Shown: in pieces, positions 1 to 11,296 of the stretch | Numbering within the stretch: the stretch's first letter is position 1 | Layout: each line of letters starts with the position of its first letter | Origin: Rheum nobile | Taxonomy: Eukaryota > Streptophyta > Magnoliopsida > Caryophyllales > Polygonaceae | NCBI GenBank assembly: GCA_027886185.1 | Contig: WOAB01000568.1 | Span: forward strand, 8,254,501-8,318,500 | Direction of reading: 5' to 3' | Length of the DNA stretch: 64,000 bases | Notes under the pieces: generated by a model | Database searches by the model: none | What the model was told of the DNA's origin: nothing | The model's input: the letters and a program-made list of their open reading frames with translations, nothing else | Translations under genes and position numbers: made by a program

Positions 1-435
1 GTTCCTTTCTGACGACATTTTCAGCGAGCTAGAGGAATGTATGGGAACCTTTGGTGTGGGTTAAAACAAAGGAACCAAAAACAGTACGTTCCCATACTAG
101 GAATCAGGGTAGGCTATTTATCGCATTGCACAATAATTCTCAGAGAGGGTTTAGAGATGGATCATAGAGAATTAAATTGAGCAATGAGGCAAGGGTAGGT
201 CTTAGTACACAATCATCATTTCAGCTTGTAATGTTGGGTTTAGAAATATGATCAGATTGTGACTTTTTGGGCCATCAAAGAAATTTGAACAATGAGGAGT
301 TGAAGAATAATGAGGATCAAAAGGAAACGAACCAAAAAAATTTATCTAAGCCTTTATAAGAAACCATTATGACAAGAAGGGTTTGTAGCAAAAGATATAA
401 CACAAGGACATCAAGACTCAACATGTAAAAGAAAT
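1..435 (-). other. 3' non-coding tail of Copia-A copy 1
   Basis: No coding frame is supported. The stretch aligns by eye with the region downstream of pol in copy 3 (51570-51990) and, in reverse complement, with copy 2 (about 14560-15000). It joins directly to the integrase-RT linker region at about 421-436, which marks the RT/RNase H deletion. The 3' LTR would lie further left, outside the window. Confidence 0.75.
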
Positions 436-1994
436 CCTGGTTGGGGTCACCTTCTCCATTGAAGAACATGTGGGAAGATGAATCATTGAGGTCTCCACAG
501 ATGTTGTCGTCATGCTCATGGTTCCCAGAAATGGATTGTTGTTCATTATCCATTGGAACTGGTGGAGAAGCCATTGGAGGGTTCCGTTCAGCAGGGCAGG
601 AACTGGGAGGAGTGACATCTTCATCTGGATCTTCATGAGATAACTTGGGAAATGGGTCTTCAAAGGAACTGGTGGTGTTCTGCACAATCTTTCCAAGTGA
701 TTTTTCATTAAAAAATAACATGAACACTTTCTTCTACCTTTTTGGTCCTTTTGTTGAGGACCTTGTATGCCTTGTTGCCTGAGGCATATCCAATGAAGAT
801 TCCTTCATCACTTCTTGGGTCGAACTTGCCAAGATTGTCCTTCCCATTGTTGTGCACAAAGCACTTGCATCCGAACACCCTTAGATGAGAGATGTTGGGA
901 ACTCTTCCTCTTAGGAGTTCATAGGGTGTCTTCTCTGTGATAGGGCGAAGCATGGCTCTATTGATGATGTAGCATGCTGTGTTGATCGCCTCAGCCCAAA
1001 AGGATTGGGAAAGTCCACTTGAGATCAACATAGTTCGAGCCATGTCTTCCAAGGTCCTATTCTTTCTCTCCACTACTCCATTCTGTTGAGGAGTGTATGG
1101 TGCAGAGAAGTTGTGATCAATGCCATGCTCACTGCAAAAGGTTAGAAATTCTCCATTTTCGAATTCGGTACCATGGTCAGACCGAATAGCATTAAGTGAA
1201 CAATCAAGGGATTTTTCTAACAAGGGAACCAGGTCTTTAAAGCGATCAATGACTTCACTTTTAGATTTAATGAAAATGGTCCAAGTAAAGCGAGAGAAGT
1301 CATTGACAATAACAAAAATATACATGTTCCCTCCTAGGCTTTGAACTCTCATGGGTCCACAAAGATCCATGTGGATGAGCTCAAGAGGCCTTGAGGTGCT
1401 TACCATGTTTTTGGATTTGAAGGAACTACGAGCCTGTTTTCCTTTTACACAGTCAGAGCATGGTTCCTTAGATGTGCCACTCAGCTTTGGCAATCCTCTG
1501 ACTATTTCCTTTGAGTGTAGCTTTTGAATCAGCTTAGTGCTAGCATGACTGAGGCGTTGGTGCCACAACTCAGCTTGGTCATTCACGGTTGAGAGACACA
1601 GTTTCTCCTTGGGGACGAAGGATGGATCAACAATGTAAACATTGTTGAATCTCTTTCCTTTTAGGATGATTTGTCCCGAGGAGTCAAGAACTGAGCATTC
1701 GTTTGATCTAAATCTGACTTCATTGTCTCCTTGATCACACAGCTGTGACACACTTATTAGATCAAAACCAAGACTATCAACAAGGTGAACTTTGTTTACC
1801 TGAATGTGATCGTTGAGTTTCACAGTTCCTATTCCACAGATTTTCCCTTTGCTTTTGTCTCCAAAGGATATGTTCCCTCCTTGGAGAGGTTGAAGAGAGG
1901 TCATTTGATTTCTTTTTCCGGTCATATGGCATGAGCAACCACTATCAATGTACCATAGATGGGGTTGCCTCTCTTCTTTCTGCACATAAGGGAA
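436..1994 (-). pseudogene. Copia-A copy 1 pol remnant: protease, integrase and linker only
   Basis: Pol would cleave the polyprotein and integrate the cDNA. The frame entered just after the shared UAG at 1995-1997 starts with the protease motif WYIDSGCSCHMTG. The integrase follows: the GAG-pre-integrase HHCC finger (LWHQRLSHAS ... CSDC), then the catalytic core with HMDLCGP, RSDHGTEFEN and QNGVVERKNR supplying the D, D and E residues. The frame breaks at 708-710 because one extra T lies in the run near 712-718. The linker that normally leads to RT continues in another frame (317-727) until it meets the deletion at about 436. No RT or RNase H motif remains, so this copy cannot replicate on its own. 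The apparent start at 1985 is a GTG inside the frame and not a real initiation site. Confidence 0.88.
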
Positions 1995-4015
1995 CTAAGA
2001 TTTCTGAACCCAGCGAAGCTTGGCTTTACTGGGGGGATTATCATTTCGAGTCTGTGAATAATCAGGGAGTTGGTTCCTTTCCTGGTGATAAGCACTTTTC
2101 TCCCTTTCAAAGTTCCTTTTCTTAGCACAATCAGTGTTGTAATGGTCATTCTTACCACAGTAGGTACATAAGCGATTGTAGACAACATGACCATACTTTC
2201 CTTTCCCTGGCCTAAAAGGTTTTTCATTTATTTTGTTGAAATCAACATTGTTTTTAACCTTACTATTGGCCATGTCAACATACTTTTTGTGAGCAAAAGA
2301 ATTGGTGAACCATTGATTTTCAGGAGTCATTTTTTCTTTTCCTTTTGGTTCCCTCTTAGGGCTTTGAGAACCTTTATTGAGATGTTTGGCAACCTCAGCC
2401 TTGTTCTCAAGCACCATGATCTTCTCTGATAGGAACTGATTCCTATCACGAGAGGTGGCGAGAGCAATGCTGAGGTTCTCATTCATCTCAACAAGTTCTC
2501 GTCTGGCCTTTTCATTTTCAGCATCATTGTTATCCTTGTTGTTGACATATCCTATTCCATGACGTTGCCTCACAAAGACAATTTGATTTATCGTTTTTTC
2601 ATTAATGGAATCAGTGAGATTGTCTAACCTATCAATAATGGACTGAAGCATTTCATTTCCAATAGAGTTAGCATGCAAAGGAACTTTAACAGAATCTATG
2701 CCAGATTCATCGCAAGATTTGCAGATTTTAAGGTGACTAGCATGCACGTTCCTAATATCAATCAGCTTGGAGTGAGTTTCAGCTAGGTCTTTTTCAGATT
2801 CATTAAGTTTCTTACTCCAAACAGAATTTTCAACAGTTAAGCATGTAATTTCATCTTCGCAGTCATCAAGTTTCTGTTGAAGGGAACTGGTTTCCTTCCC
2901 TAGTTTCCTTATGATCTTAAGAAGTTGTTTCTTATCACAATCAATTAGAGATTTTAAGAGATCATCAGAAGTTACCTCAAGGTCTTCTGAATCGCTTGAG
3001 TCTCCTTTTGCCATGAGACATCTTCCTCCAGCGAAGCCGCTCAGATCCAGTTCCTCATCTGAGTCTTCTCCCCATGAGGCTACGAGAGCCTTCTTTCTCT
3101 GAGGTTTTTCTTCTTCCTTGTTGGGACAGTTCTTAGCGTAGTGTCCCTTCTCTTTGCACTCGTAACAAGAGACTTCCTTTAGATCCCTTCTGGGTCCGTT
3201 GTAGGAGGAACTGCCCTTTTGGAACCTTCCCTTCAGAAAGAATTTTTTGATATTTTTTGAGAAGAGGGCTGTTAGCTCGTCGTCCTCTTCTTCCAAGTCT
3301 GAGTTCTCTTGCTCCATTTCAAGCCTTGAGAAAGCTTTGGAGATCTTTAGGGCGATTCCTTTCTCCAGTTTCTTATCGGCATTGGCTTTGGTGTGCTCTC
3401 CTTCTTCAACCTCCAGTTTCCCTATGACTTGGGTCAAGGGAAGAGATTGGATGCCTGGAGTGTTCTTCACAATTCCTTTGAGAAGGGTGAACTTGGAGTT
3501 GAGTCCATTGATGATCACTAAGGATTTGGAAACTTCATCAAGATCAACTCCCGCCGCCGTCAACTTTCCAATTAATCTGTTGAAGCGAGAGTAATATTCT
3601 GAGATGGTCTCAGTTTCCATCATTTTGAAGGTGTGGTATTCTCCTTCCAAAGAAAACTTTCTGCTTTGCTTTAGTTCCTCACTTCCTTCATGCATCTCTT
3701 TGAGAGCTTTCACATCTCTTTGGCCGTCTTGATGCCTATGACCTTGTCCATATCTTCTCTGTCCAATCCATTGAGGATGAACTGTCTTGCCTTAGCATTC
3801 TTCTCCATGATGACATAATGTTCTGGTTTCCAGTCTTCTTCCTTCATGGTAAGATCGACGTGGCCATCTCCATTTTCGACTATTCTCCAGCATTGGTAGT
3901 CGTTGGTCTTGATGTGGCTTTCCATGCACTTTTCCCACCATGTTTCTTCTCCTTTCTTGCGAAGGTGTGGCTTATTGGTGGAGATTTCGAGCTCAAACTT
4001 GCTTGGTTGAGACAT
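1995..4015 (-). pseudogene. gag: Copia-A copy 1 gag
   Basis: Gag forms the virus-like particle. The ATG at 4015 (protein start MSQPSKF) sits just inside the PBS, as in copies 2 and 3. The N-terminal UBN2-like domain contains WWEKCMESHIK and the ALKEMHEGSEELKQSRKF segment. A CCHC zinc knuckle (CYECKEKGHYAKNC) is followed by acidic and coiled-coil stretches and a second knuckle (CTYCGKNDHYNTDC) near the C-terminus. One G is missing near 3711 compared with copy 3, which shifts the frame between the first 102 codons and the rest. The remaining frame is open to a UAG at 1995-1997 that is present at the same place in all three copies. Confidence 0.88.
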
Positions 4016-4051
4016 GATCTGCAAACTAATCAAAGATCTAGAGCTTTTCCT

Positions 4052-4063
4052 GCTCTGATACCA
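4052..4063 (-). promoter_or_regulatory. Primer binding site of Copia-A copy 1
   Basis: The minus strand reads TGGTATCAGAGC, the usual initiator Met-tRNA primer site of plant copia elements, two bases inside the 5' LTR edge. Confidence 0.9.
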
Positions 4064-4065
4064 AC

Positions 4066-5202
4066 TGTAGGATCGTGATTGTTAGATAAAAGCTTAAGGA
4101 ACTCAGAATAACGATTCTCAGTTCCTTTCGCAGCGGAAGATAAACAATCAAACAAATGACAAGTTCCTTATAGTGGAAACCTTTGATTGCCAACTAGCAA
4201 TCCAGGATAAAAACCACTACCTTTCTTTCGAAAGGATTTCAAAGTCTACTTCTTGATTTCTTATCTCTTTTGGTTACAGCTTATCATAGGAACGAACACA
4301 CAGTTCCTTTGCCTTACACACAGTTAGACAATCCTAGATAACTTAACACAATCAATAATCAATCTAAGAAATAGACTTTCATACCTAGGAACTATCACTT
4401 ACAGTCACAGGAACTTAGCACTCAACTCTTCTTCCTTGACTGGTTCCTCTTGATCTCGGTTTGCTTTGATGATCTTTGTTTTGAGGTTCACACTAGATAT
4501 TTGCTAATGAGTGTGAGTTCTTGTTTTAGTGCATAAAGATAACCCTTGGGTTAGTCTTCCTTTTATAGAGGATTCTTCGCAGCTCGATCCTCTCTTGGTT
4601 CCCACGGATTGAGCTTGCCCTAGGATTAGTGGTTCTCCTTGATCCACGTTGTTCTTGGCATGTGCAAACAACCTAGGCAGCTCAGAATCTCTCTTGGTTG
4701 GTCAACTACCTCAGACGAGCCTTGTGGTGTCGTTGTCAAAACGCTTTCGTCCGAGGTTGAGTAAGCTGGCCGCTTGGGAACCGTCTGTTGGACATCGACG
4801 TCTTCATGTGCTGTCGCTTTCATCGTCTCTGTCCGAGGTAGAGGTTCTCTAGGCATCTTGTTCTTTAGCTCTTGGACCTTGGCAGACTTTTGGAAGCTTC
4901 GGACAAGTCGTTTTCGACACCTTTTGTCCGAGGTTGTGTGTCCCCAGATTTCTCGGGAATCGCAATGTCGCAAGCTCCATTTCTGGGCACACCTGGGTTC
5001 CTCTGGATTCCTTCAGCTGTCTTGTTCCTTTGGTTCCCTTGTTCTGTTTGGCTTTCCTGCCTTAGGTAATTTCCTGTGGTTCCTTAAAACACATCTTTGA
5101 GATAAAACATTAGTATCATAATATTTGTCATCTTTAAAAGTAGAGAAACTGAGGAACGGAACTCTCAGGGGAACCTAAGTTCCAGAGTTCCATTTCCTAA
5201 CA
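4066..5202 (-). repeat. 5' LTR of Copia-A copy 1
   Basis: The LTR is 1137 bp and on the minus strand runs from TGTTAGGAAATGG to CACGATCCTACA, with TG...CA ends. It matches the LTRs of copies 2 and 3. A TATAAAA box on the minus strand (plus 4561-4567) marks the U3/R boundary. U3 carries degenerate repeats of a CGAACCTCGGACAAA module. Confidence 0.93.
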
Positions 5203-5460
5203 AAGATTACACACACATGAGTTACTTTACAATTCTATAGTGTAACTTGACTCTTTTAATGGCCCTGAGTCCTTATCCATTCATAAGCGTATGTGAAGTC
5301 AACCCAAAACTTCATGAAGCAGCCAAACTCCACACTCACATAGGTAGATCCTTTAGGGAAAACAAGCCCTCAATCGTGCACTTACAATCTGCACTTTTTC
5401 AAATGAACTATTAAGAAAAAAAATTCAACCTCTTTAACTTGTAGGAACTAAGGACATACC
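5203..5460 (-). other. 3' non-coding region of Copia-B
   Basis: There is no coding frame. It follows the end of pol on the minus strand and is cut by Copia-A copy 1 at 5202 before any recognisable polypurine tract or 3' LTR. Confidence 0.6.
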
Positions 5461-7168
5461 TGGGGACAATTCCTTTGTGCTCTTCAGTCTTCTAGGTGTG
5501 GGCTTTCCACATTGAATTTGTTCCCAACGTTAATCAGAAAGGAATTGGGTATCCCACCACTAGAAAGCTTATATGGGTTTTAATCCCATCCCCTTTGCTG
5601 ACTTGGAAACCAAGTCCCTTGGCAATCCCTTTGTCAAATGATCAGCCAAATTTTGTTGTGATCGAAAAAAAGCCACAGAAACCACCTTATGCGTAATGAG
5701 CTCTCTTATCGCACTATGCCTCATGTCCAAATGACGTGATTTCCCATTCTATACATGACTATATGCTTTAGCCAAAGTTGCAGTGCTATCACAATGAATA
5801 TATATAGGTGAAATTGGTTTTTCCCATAAGGGAATTTCATAAACTAAGTTCCTAAGCCACTCTGCCTCTTTACCAACAGCGGCTAAGGCAACAAATTAAG
5901 ATTCCATTGTGGAACTTGTAATGCAAGTTTGTTTCTTGGAAGCCCATGAAATGGCCCCACCACCAAGGAGGAACACCCATCCACTAGTGGGAGAATGATC
6001 TTCTTCATTCGTAATCCAACTTGCATTTGAATACCCTTCTAAAACCGAAGGTGATCCAACATATGTAAGACCAAGATCCATAGTTCCCTTCAGGTATCGA
6101 AGTACCCTTTGAACGGCTTGCCAATGATATTCACTAGGGGAACTAGTATATCGACTAAGTTTCCCTATAGCAAAAGCAATATCTGGTCGAGTACTTGTCA
6201 TAGCGTACATCAAGCATCCAATAACTTATGAATACTCAAGTTGTGACAATGCAGTTCCCTTATTAGGGAACACTTTCGAACTTGGATCATAGGGGGTCTT
6301 AACAGGGGAACTCTTGTCACAATTAAACTTCTCCAACACTTTTTGAATGTAATGAGATTGAGACAAGGATAAACCCTCTGTTCCCTTCTTATCCTAATCC
6401 CTAGGATACATCGGCCTCCCCCATGTCTTTCATGAAGAGTTTTGATGACAAAAATTCCTTTGCAAGATCTACTTGCCCTTGATCAGTTCCAAAGATCAAC
6501 ATGTCATCCACATATAAACAAATCATAACTCCATTTCCAAAATTATCAAATTTGCTATACACACACTGGTCCGCTTCATTTAGCTTAAATCCATTGGACA
6601 ACACAACCTCATCAAACTTTTGATGTCATTGCTTTGGTGCTTGCTTCAGCCCATACAAGGACTTGATCAATTTGCATACATTATGCTATTGTACGGGCAT
6701 AACAAACCCTTCAGGTTGTTTCATGTAAACTTCCTCTTCTAGTTCCCCATTAAGGAACGTTGTTTTCACATCCATTTGGTGGATAACCAACTTGTGAATA
6801 GCCGCTAGGGCAATCAACAGCCTAATGATGGATACTCGAGCAACCGGTGCATAAGTATCAAAGTAGTCAGTTCCATACTTTTGTCTAAAGCCTTGGACAA
6901 CCATTCGAGCCTTAAACTAGTCTATGGTTCCATCCACTTTCATCTTTCTTTTGAAGATCCACTTACTTCCCAATGGCTTACATCCAGGGGGAAGATCAGC
7001 CAAGACCCACGTATGGTTTCCCATGATGGAATCCATCTCATCATTTATGGCCTCCTTCCAAAAAGACACATCTTGTGACTTCATTGCCTCAACAAAGTTC
7101 CTTGGATCATTCTTAATACTATAACAATACAAGTATTGGGAACCAAGCTCGTCCCTTGTTCCCTCAAC
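5461..7168 (-). pseudogene. Copia-B reverse transcriptase and RNase H (decayed)
   Basis: On the minus strand the start of the RT domain (SFWKEAINDEMDSI ... WIFKRKMKVDG) is followed by YFDTYAPVARV, QMDVKTTFLNGELEEEVYM, and the catalytic YVDD box in MICLYVDDMLIFG near 6500-6530. RNase H follows near 5896-6213 with TSTRPDIAFAIG, SNASWITNEEDHSPTSG and SSTMES. The frame is broken by several stops, for example after TID near 6917, after MPVQ near 6686, and at 6401. After 5890 the frame runs on through a decayed C-terminus to about 5461. It is the RT half of Copia-B, cut from its linker by the MITE at 7169-7754. Confidence 0.85.
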
Positions 7169-7754
7169 CAGGGGCGGATCTAGGGGGCTTGAGGGGGCAA
7201 CAGCCCCCGCTTCCCCCCGACAAACCTCTTAGAATATGTTGAATATTTGGTTTAAGCCCCCCTTTGAATTTTCAATTTTTATTATGTATACATAGAATGA
7301 TAAGTAAATCACAATAAAAATACATTGGTCTAGTGGTTTTTGTCTTGGTACTTGTGTAAGAAAAGCAAGAGGTCATGAGTTCAAATCTTCAATCCCTCCC
7401 AACTCTTCTTTTTTTCTATATTTGTTAAAAAATTGTGTCTTAATAGCCTTATTAAAATCTTTAAGCTTATTAAACATGTTTATTTCTCTTTTGTTTTTTT
7501 ATTTGTCCTTCCATGTTTTACTTTTTTTATTAAAAATCTTACATTAATAAAAAATAATTTTTAAAAATACAAAAAGATAGAATATGTATTATATGAATTA
7601 GTCAAATTTTAAGAGGTGGATGTCATACTTTTTGTAGTTTTAAAATATTAATATAAATGTCGATCCATTAAGCGTGAAAAAAAAATCTCAAAGGAAAATC
7701 CCCCCCCCCCCCCCCCCCCCCCCCCCCGTCGATAAATTCATGGATCCGCCACTG
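7169..7754. mobile_element. Non-autonomous hAT-type MITE
   Basis: The element is 586 bp, with terminal inverted repeats CAGGGGCGGATC on the left and GATCCGCCACTG on the right. It is flanked by the 8-bp duplication CCCTCAAC (7161-7168 and 7755-7762). The 8-bp target duplication and CAGNGGCGGA-type termini are typical of plant hAT (Tip100-like) MITEs. The interior is AT-rich and encodes no transposase. It contains a run of 28 C at 7700-7727. It interrupts Copia-B between the linker and RT. Confidence 0.92.
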
Positions 7755-7762
7755 CCCTCAAC

Positions 7763-8204
7763 CAAATAAACTTGGAAATCAGGACCAAAAGACTTTTCCT
7801 TTCTTACTCGTTTACTTCTTCGGATTTCAAACTCAGAGTTCCCTTGACAGGATGATAAATCCTCAAAGTTCCCTTGTAGGGATATTGGAACATCTAAATC
7901 TTGGTTTCCACTGGAACTGGCACCAGTTCCCTTTGGTATAGGTGTTAATGAAAATCGTTTTTCATCAAAGATTGCATCTCTTGATTCTATTACGGAATGA
8001 ACCGAAATATACTTGTTGGGTTCAATGACATAAAACCTATATGCCTTGGAATGCTCAGCATATCCAATAAAGATACATTCAACACCTCTTTCACCCAAGG
8101 TCTTTTTCTTGGGTTCGGGTAGTCTTACAAAGTTCATATGGGGTTGTTTTGTTCCTTTTGTTAGGAACTCTATTCAATAGATAACAAGCCGTCAACATGG
8201 CTTT
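7763..8204 (-). pseudogene. Copia-B integrase C-terminal part and linker
   Basis: The minus-strand frame continues the integrase cut at 25767 and includes LLNRVPNK, GVECIFIGYAEHSKAYRF and the IFDEKRF segment typical of the copia integrase tail, then the low-complexity linker and RRSKRVRKEKSFG that precede RT. A glycine-rich extension in the same frame comes from the poly-C run in the neighbouring MITE and is not part of the gene. A frameshift lies near 8137. Confidence 0.8.
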
Positions 8205-9210
8205 TGTTAGGAAATGAAACTCAGGAACCTTAGTTCCCATGAGAGTTCCTTTCCTCAGTTTCTCTACTTTTGAAGATGATAAATATTTTGATACTAATGT
8301 TTTATCTCAAAGATGTGTTTAGAGGAACCACATGACAGTTGTTAGAACCATGGAAGCCAAACAAGATAAAGAAACCAAACAAGCAAGCCAAAGGAACCCA
8401 GGTGTGCCCAGAAATGCAACACGCGACTTTGCTTTTCCCGAGAAATCTGGGAACACCGAACCTCGGACAAAAGATGGTGAAAGCGACTTGAGCAAAGCTT
8501 CCAAAAGTCTCTCACCATCTAGAGCAAAACTCCAAGATGCCTAGAATGCCGAACCTCGGACAAAGGTTGTTGAAAGCGACCTATCATAAAGCTGTCACCA
8601 TCCAGATGACAGTTCCCAAGTGTCCAGATTGTTGAACCTCAGACGAAAGGGGTTGGACAACGACTTGGCAGACTTGGCTGAAGAAGTTGACCAACCAAAG
8701 TGGATTCTGAGCTGCCTAGGTTGTTGGTATATGTCAAAGACAGCGTGAATCAAGGATTACCACACATCCTAGGGCAAGCTTGATCTGTGGGAACCAAGAG
8801 AAGATCCAATCAGAACAAGATCAAGAGGAACCAGTCAATGAATCAAAGAGTTGTGTGCTAGTTCTTGTGACTGTAAGTGAGTTAGTTCCTTAGTGCTTAG
8901 GACTGCTTCTTGGATTGATTATACTTTCTGTTAAGTTATTTAGGATTGTCTAACTGTGTGTAAGACAAAGAAACTGTGTGTTTGTTCCTAGGATAAGCTA
9001 TAACCGAAGTGATAAGAAATCAAGAAGTAGACCTTGAAATCCTTTCGGAAAAAAGGTAGTGGTTTTTATCCTAGATTGCTAGTTGGCAATCGAAGGTTTC
9101 CACTATAAGGAACTTGTTCATTTAGTTGATTGTTTATTTCCGCTGCAAAGGGAATTGAGAATTGGTATTCTTAGTTCCTTAGTTATTTATCTAACAATCA
9201 CGATCCTACA
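8205..9210 (+). repeat. 5' LTR of Copia-A copy 2, promoter-deleted
   Basis: The LTR runs from TGTTAGGAAATG to CACGATCCTACA but is only 1006 bp, against 1123 bp for its partner at 24644-25766. The missing ~117 bp begins after GATCCAA near 8818 and includes the TATATAA box that the 3' LTR keeps at 25264-25270. The deletion ends share CAA. Confidence 0.92.
8457..8668 (+). repeat. Triplicated U3 module of the Copia-A LTR
   Basis: Three degenerate direct repeats start near 8457, 8550 and 8634. Each contains GAACCTCGGACAAA or a close variant, followed by a GAAAGCGACYT-like segment. The same array is present in every Copia-A LTR in the window, upstream of the TATA box position, so it may act as a U3 enhancer. 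That role is inferred. Confidence 0.65.
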
Positions 9211-9212
9211 AT

Positions 9213-9224
9213 TGGTATCAGAGC
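9213..9224 (+). promoter_or_regulatory. Primer binding site of Copia-A copy 2
   Basis: TGGTATCAGAGC lies two bases after the 5' LTR and is complementary to the 3' end of initiator Met-tRNA. Confidence 0.92.
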
Positions 9225-9260
9225 AGGAAAAGCTCTAGATCTCTGTTAAGTTTGCAGATC

Positions 9261-11296
9261 ATGTCTCAGCCAAGCAAGTTTGAGCTCGGAATCTCCACCA
9301 ACAAGCCACATCTCCGAAAGAAGGGAGAAGAAACATGGTGGGAAAAGTGCATGGAAAGCCACATCAAGACCAACGACTACCAATGCTGGAGGATAGTCGA
9401 AAATGGAGATGGCTATGTCGATCTCGCCCAGAAGGAAGAAGACTGGAAACCTGAGCACTATGTCATCATGGAAAAGAATGCCAAGGCCAGACAGTTCATC
9501 CTCAATGGACTGGACAGAGAAGACATGGACAAAGTCATAGGCATCAAGACGGCGAAGGAGATGTGGAAAGCACTCAAGGATATGCATGAAGGAAGTGACG
9601 AACTGAAGCAAAGCAGAAAGTTTGCTTTGGAAGGAGAATACCACACCTTCAAAAATGATGGAAACTGAAACCATCTAAGAGTACTATTCTCGCTTCAACA
9701 AATTGATTGGAAAGCTAACAGCGGCTGGGGTCAACCTCGATGAAGTTTCCAAGTCACTGGTGGTTATCAATGGACTCAATTCTAAGTTCACCCTCATCAA
9801 GGGAATCATGAAGAACACCCCAGGCATCCAATCGCTTCCCTTGACTCAGATCATAGGGAAACTGGAGGTTGAAGAAGGAGAACACACCAAAGTCAATGCC
9901 GACAAGAAACTGGAGAAGGGAATTGCTCTCAAGATCTCCAAGGCCTTTTCAAGGCTTGAGATGGAGCAGGAGAACTCAGACCTAGAAGAGGAGGAGGACG
10001 AACTTACGGCTCTCTTCACAAAGAATATCAAAAAATTCTTTGTGAAGGGAAGGTTCCAAAAGGGCAGTTCCTCTCACAATGGACCAAGGAGAGATCTCAA
10101 AGAAGTCTCCTGTTATGAGTGCAAAGAAAAGTGGCACTACGCTAAGAACTGTCCCAACAAGGAAGACTCCAAAGAAGATGAAAGACCTCAGAGGAAGAAG
10201 GCTCTTGTGGCCTCATGGGGAGAAGACTTAGATGAGGAACTGGATCTGAGTGGTTTCTCTAGAGGAAGATGTCTCATGGCAAAAGGAGATTCAAGCGACT
10301 CAGAAGACCTTGAGGTAACTTTTGACGACTTTCTAAAAACTCTAGTTGATTGTGATAAGAAGCAACTTCTAAAGATCATAAAGAAACTAGGAAAGGAAAC
10401 TAGTTCTCTTCAACAAAAACTTGATGATTGTGAAGATGAAATTGTTTGCTTGAATGTTGAGAATTTTGTGTGGAGTAAGAAACTTGATGAAACTGAGAAA
10501 GACTTAGCTGAAACCCACTCCAAACTCATTGATATTAGAAATGTGCATGTTAGTCACCTTAAAATCTGCAAATCTTGTGATGAGACTAGTATAGACTCTG
10601 TTAAAGTTCCTATGCATGATAACCTACCTGGAAACGATATGCTTCAATCTATAATTGATAGGTTAGACATTCTCACTGACTCTATAAATGAAAAAACGAT
10701 CAATCAAACTGTCTTTGTGAGACAACGTCATGGAATTGGATATGTTGATAACAAGGCCAATAATGATGCTGAAGATGAAAAGGCTAGACGAGAACTTGTT
10801 GAGATGAATGAGAACCTCAGTACTGCTCTTGCCACCTCTCGAGATAGGAATCAATTCCTATTAGAGAAGTTCATGGTTCTTGAGAACAAGGCTGAGGTTG
10901 CCAAGCATCTCAATGAAAGTTCTCAAAGTCCAAAGAGAGAACCTAAGGGAAAGGAGAAAGCATTTCCTGAAGACAAGTGGTTCACTAATTCCTTTGCTCA
11001 CAACGGTATATGGACATGGCTCATGGTAAGGTTAGAAACAATATTGATTTCAACAAAAGAAAAACTAAGAAACCTTTAGGCCAGGAAAAGAAAAATATGG
11101 ACATGTTGTTTACAATTGCTTATGTTATTATTGTGGCAAAAATGGTCATTACAACACTGATTGTCCTAAGAAAAGAAACTTTGAAAATGAGAAAAGAGCT
11201 TATTACCATGAAAGGAACCAGTTCTCTGGTCATTCACAGACTCGTAATGCTAATTCCCCTAGTAAAGCCAAGCTTCACTAGGTTCAAAAGTCTTAG
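9261..11296 (+). pseudogene. gag: Copia-A copy 2 gag (frameshifted)
   Basis: The start ATG at 9261 gives MSQPSKFELG, as in the other copies. The frame is broken near 9651-9656 by one extra A and by a TAA at about 9677, resumes through 9703-11003, and shifts again by a one-base loss near 11005. The first zinc knuckle reads CYECKEKWHYAKNC, with W in place of the usual G before the histidine. The second knuckle region falls in the shifted part. The shared UAG at the Gag/protease junction is present at 11294-11296, and a private stop lies just before it near 11276. Confidence 0.87.

Larger units (their letters stand above)
1..5202 (-). mobile_element. Copia-A copy 1, Ty1/copia LTR retrotransposon (SIRE-like), partial and internally deleted
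   Basis: Read on the minus strand this holds, in order, a 5' LTR (4066-5202), a PBS, gag, protease and integrase, then a 3' non-coding tail that runs off the left edge of the window. The tail at 1-420 matches the post-pol tail of copy 3 near 51570-51990. The reverse transcriptase and RNase H region, about 1.7 kb in copy 3, is missing, with the junction at roughly 421-436. The right boundary has the 5' terminus TGTTAG (minus) at 5202. The next five bases, AAGAT at 5203-5207, are the expected target duplication, but the partner lies outside the window. The element is inserted in the 3' non-coding part of Copia-B. The SIRE-type assignment rests on the long coiled-coil Gag with two separated zinc knuckles and is an inference. 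Confidence 0.9.

Noticed and set aside
7688..8137. 149-residue ORF ending in a poly-glycine tail
   Set aside because: Its first part is Copia-B integrase tail and linker. The Gly run is only translation of the poly-C tract in the hAT MITE, so it is not one protein.
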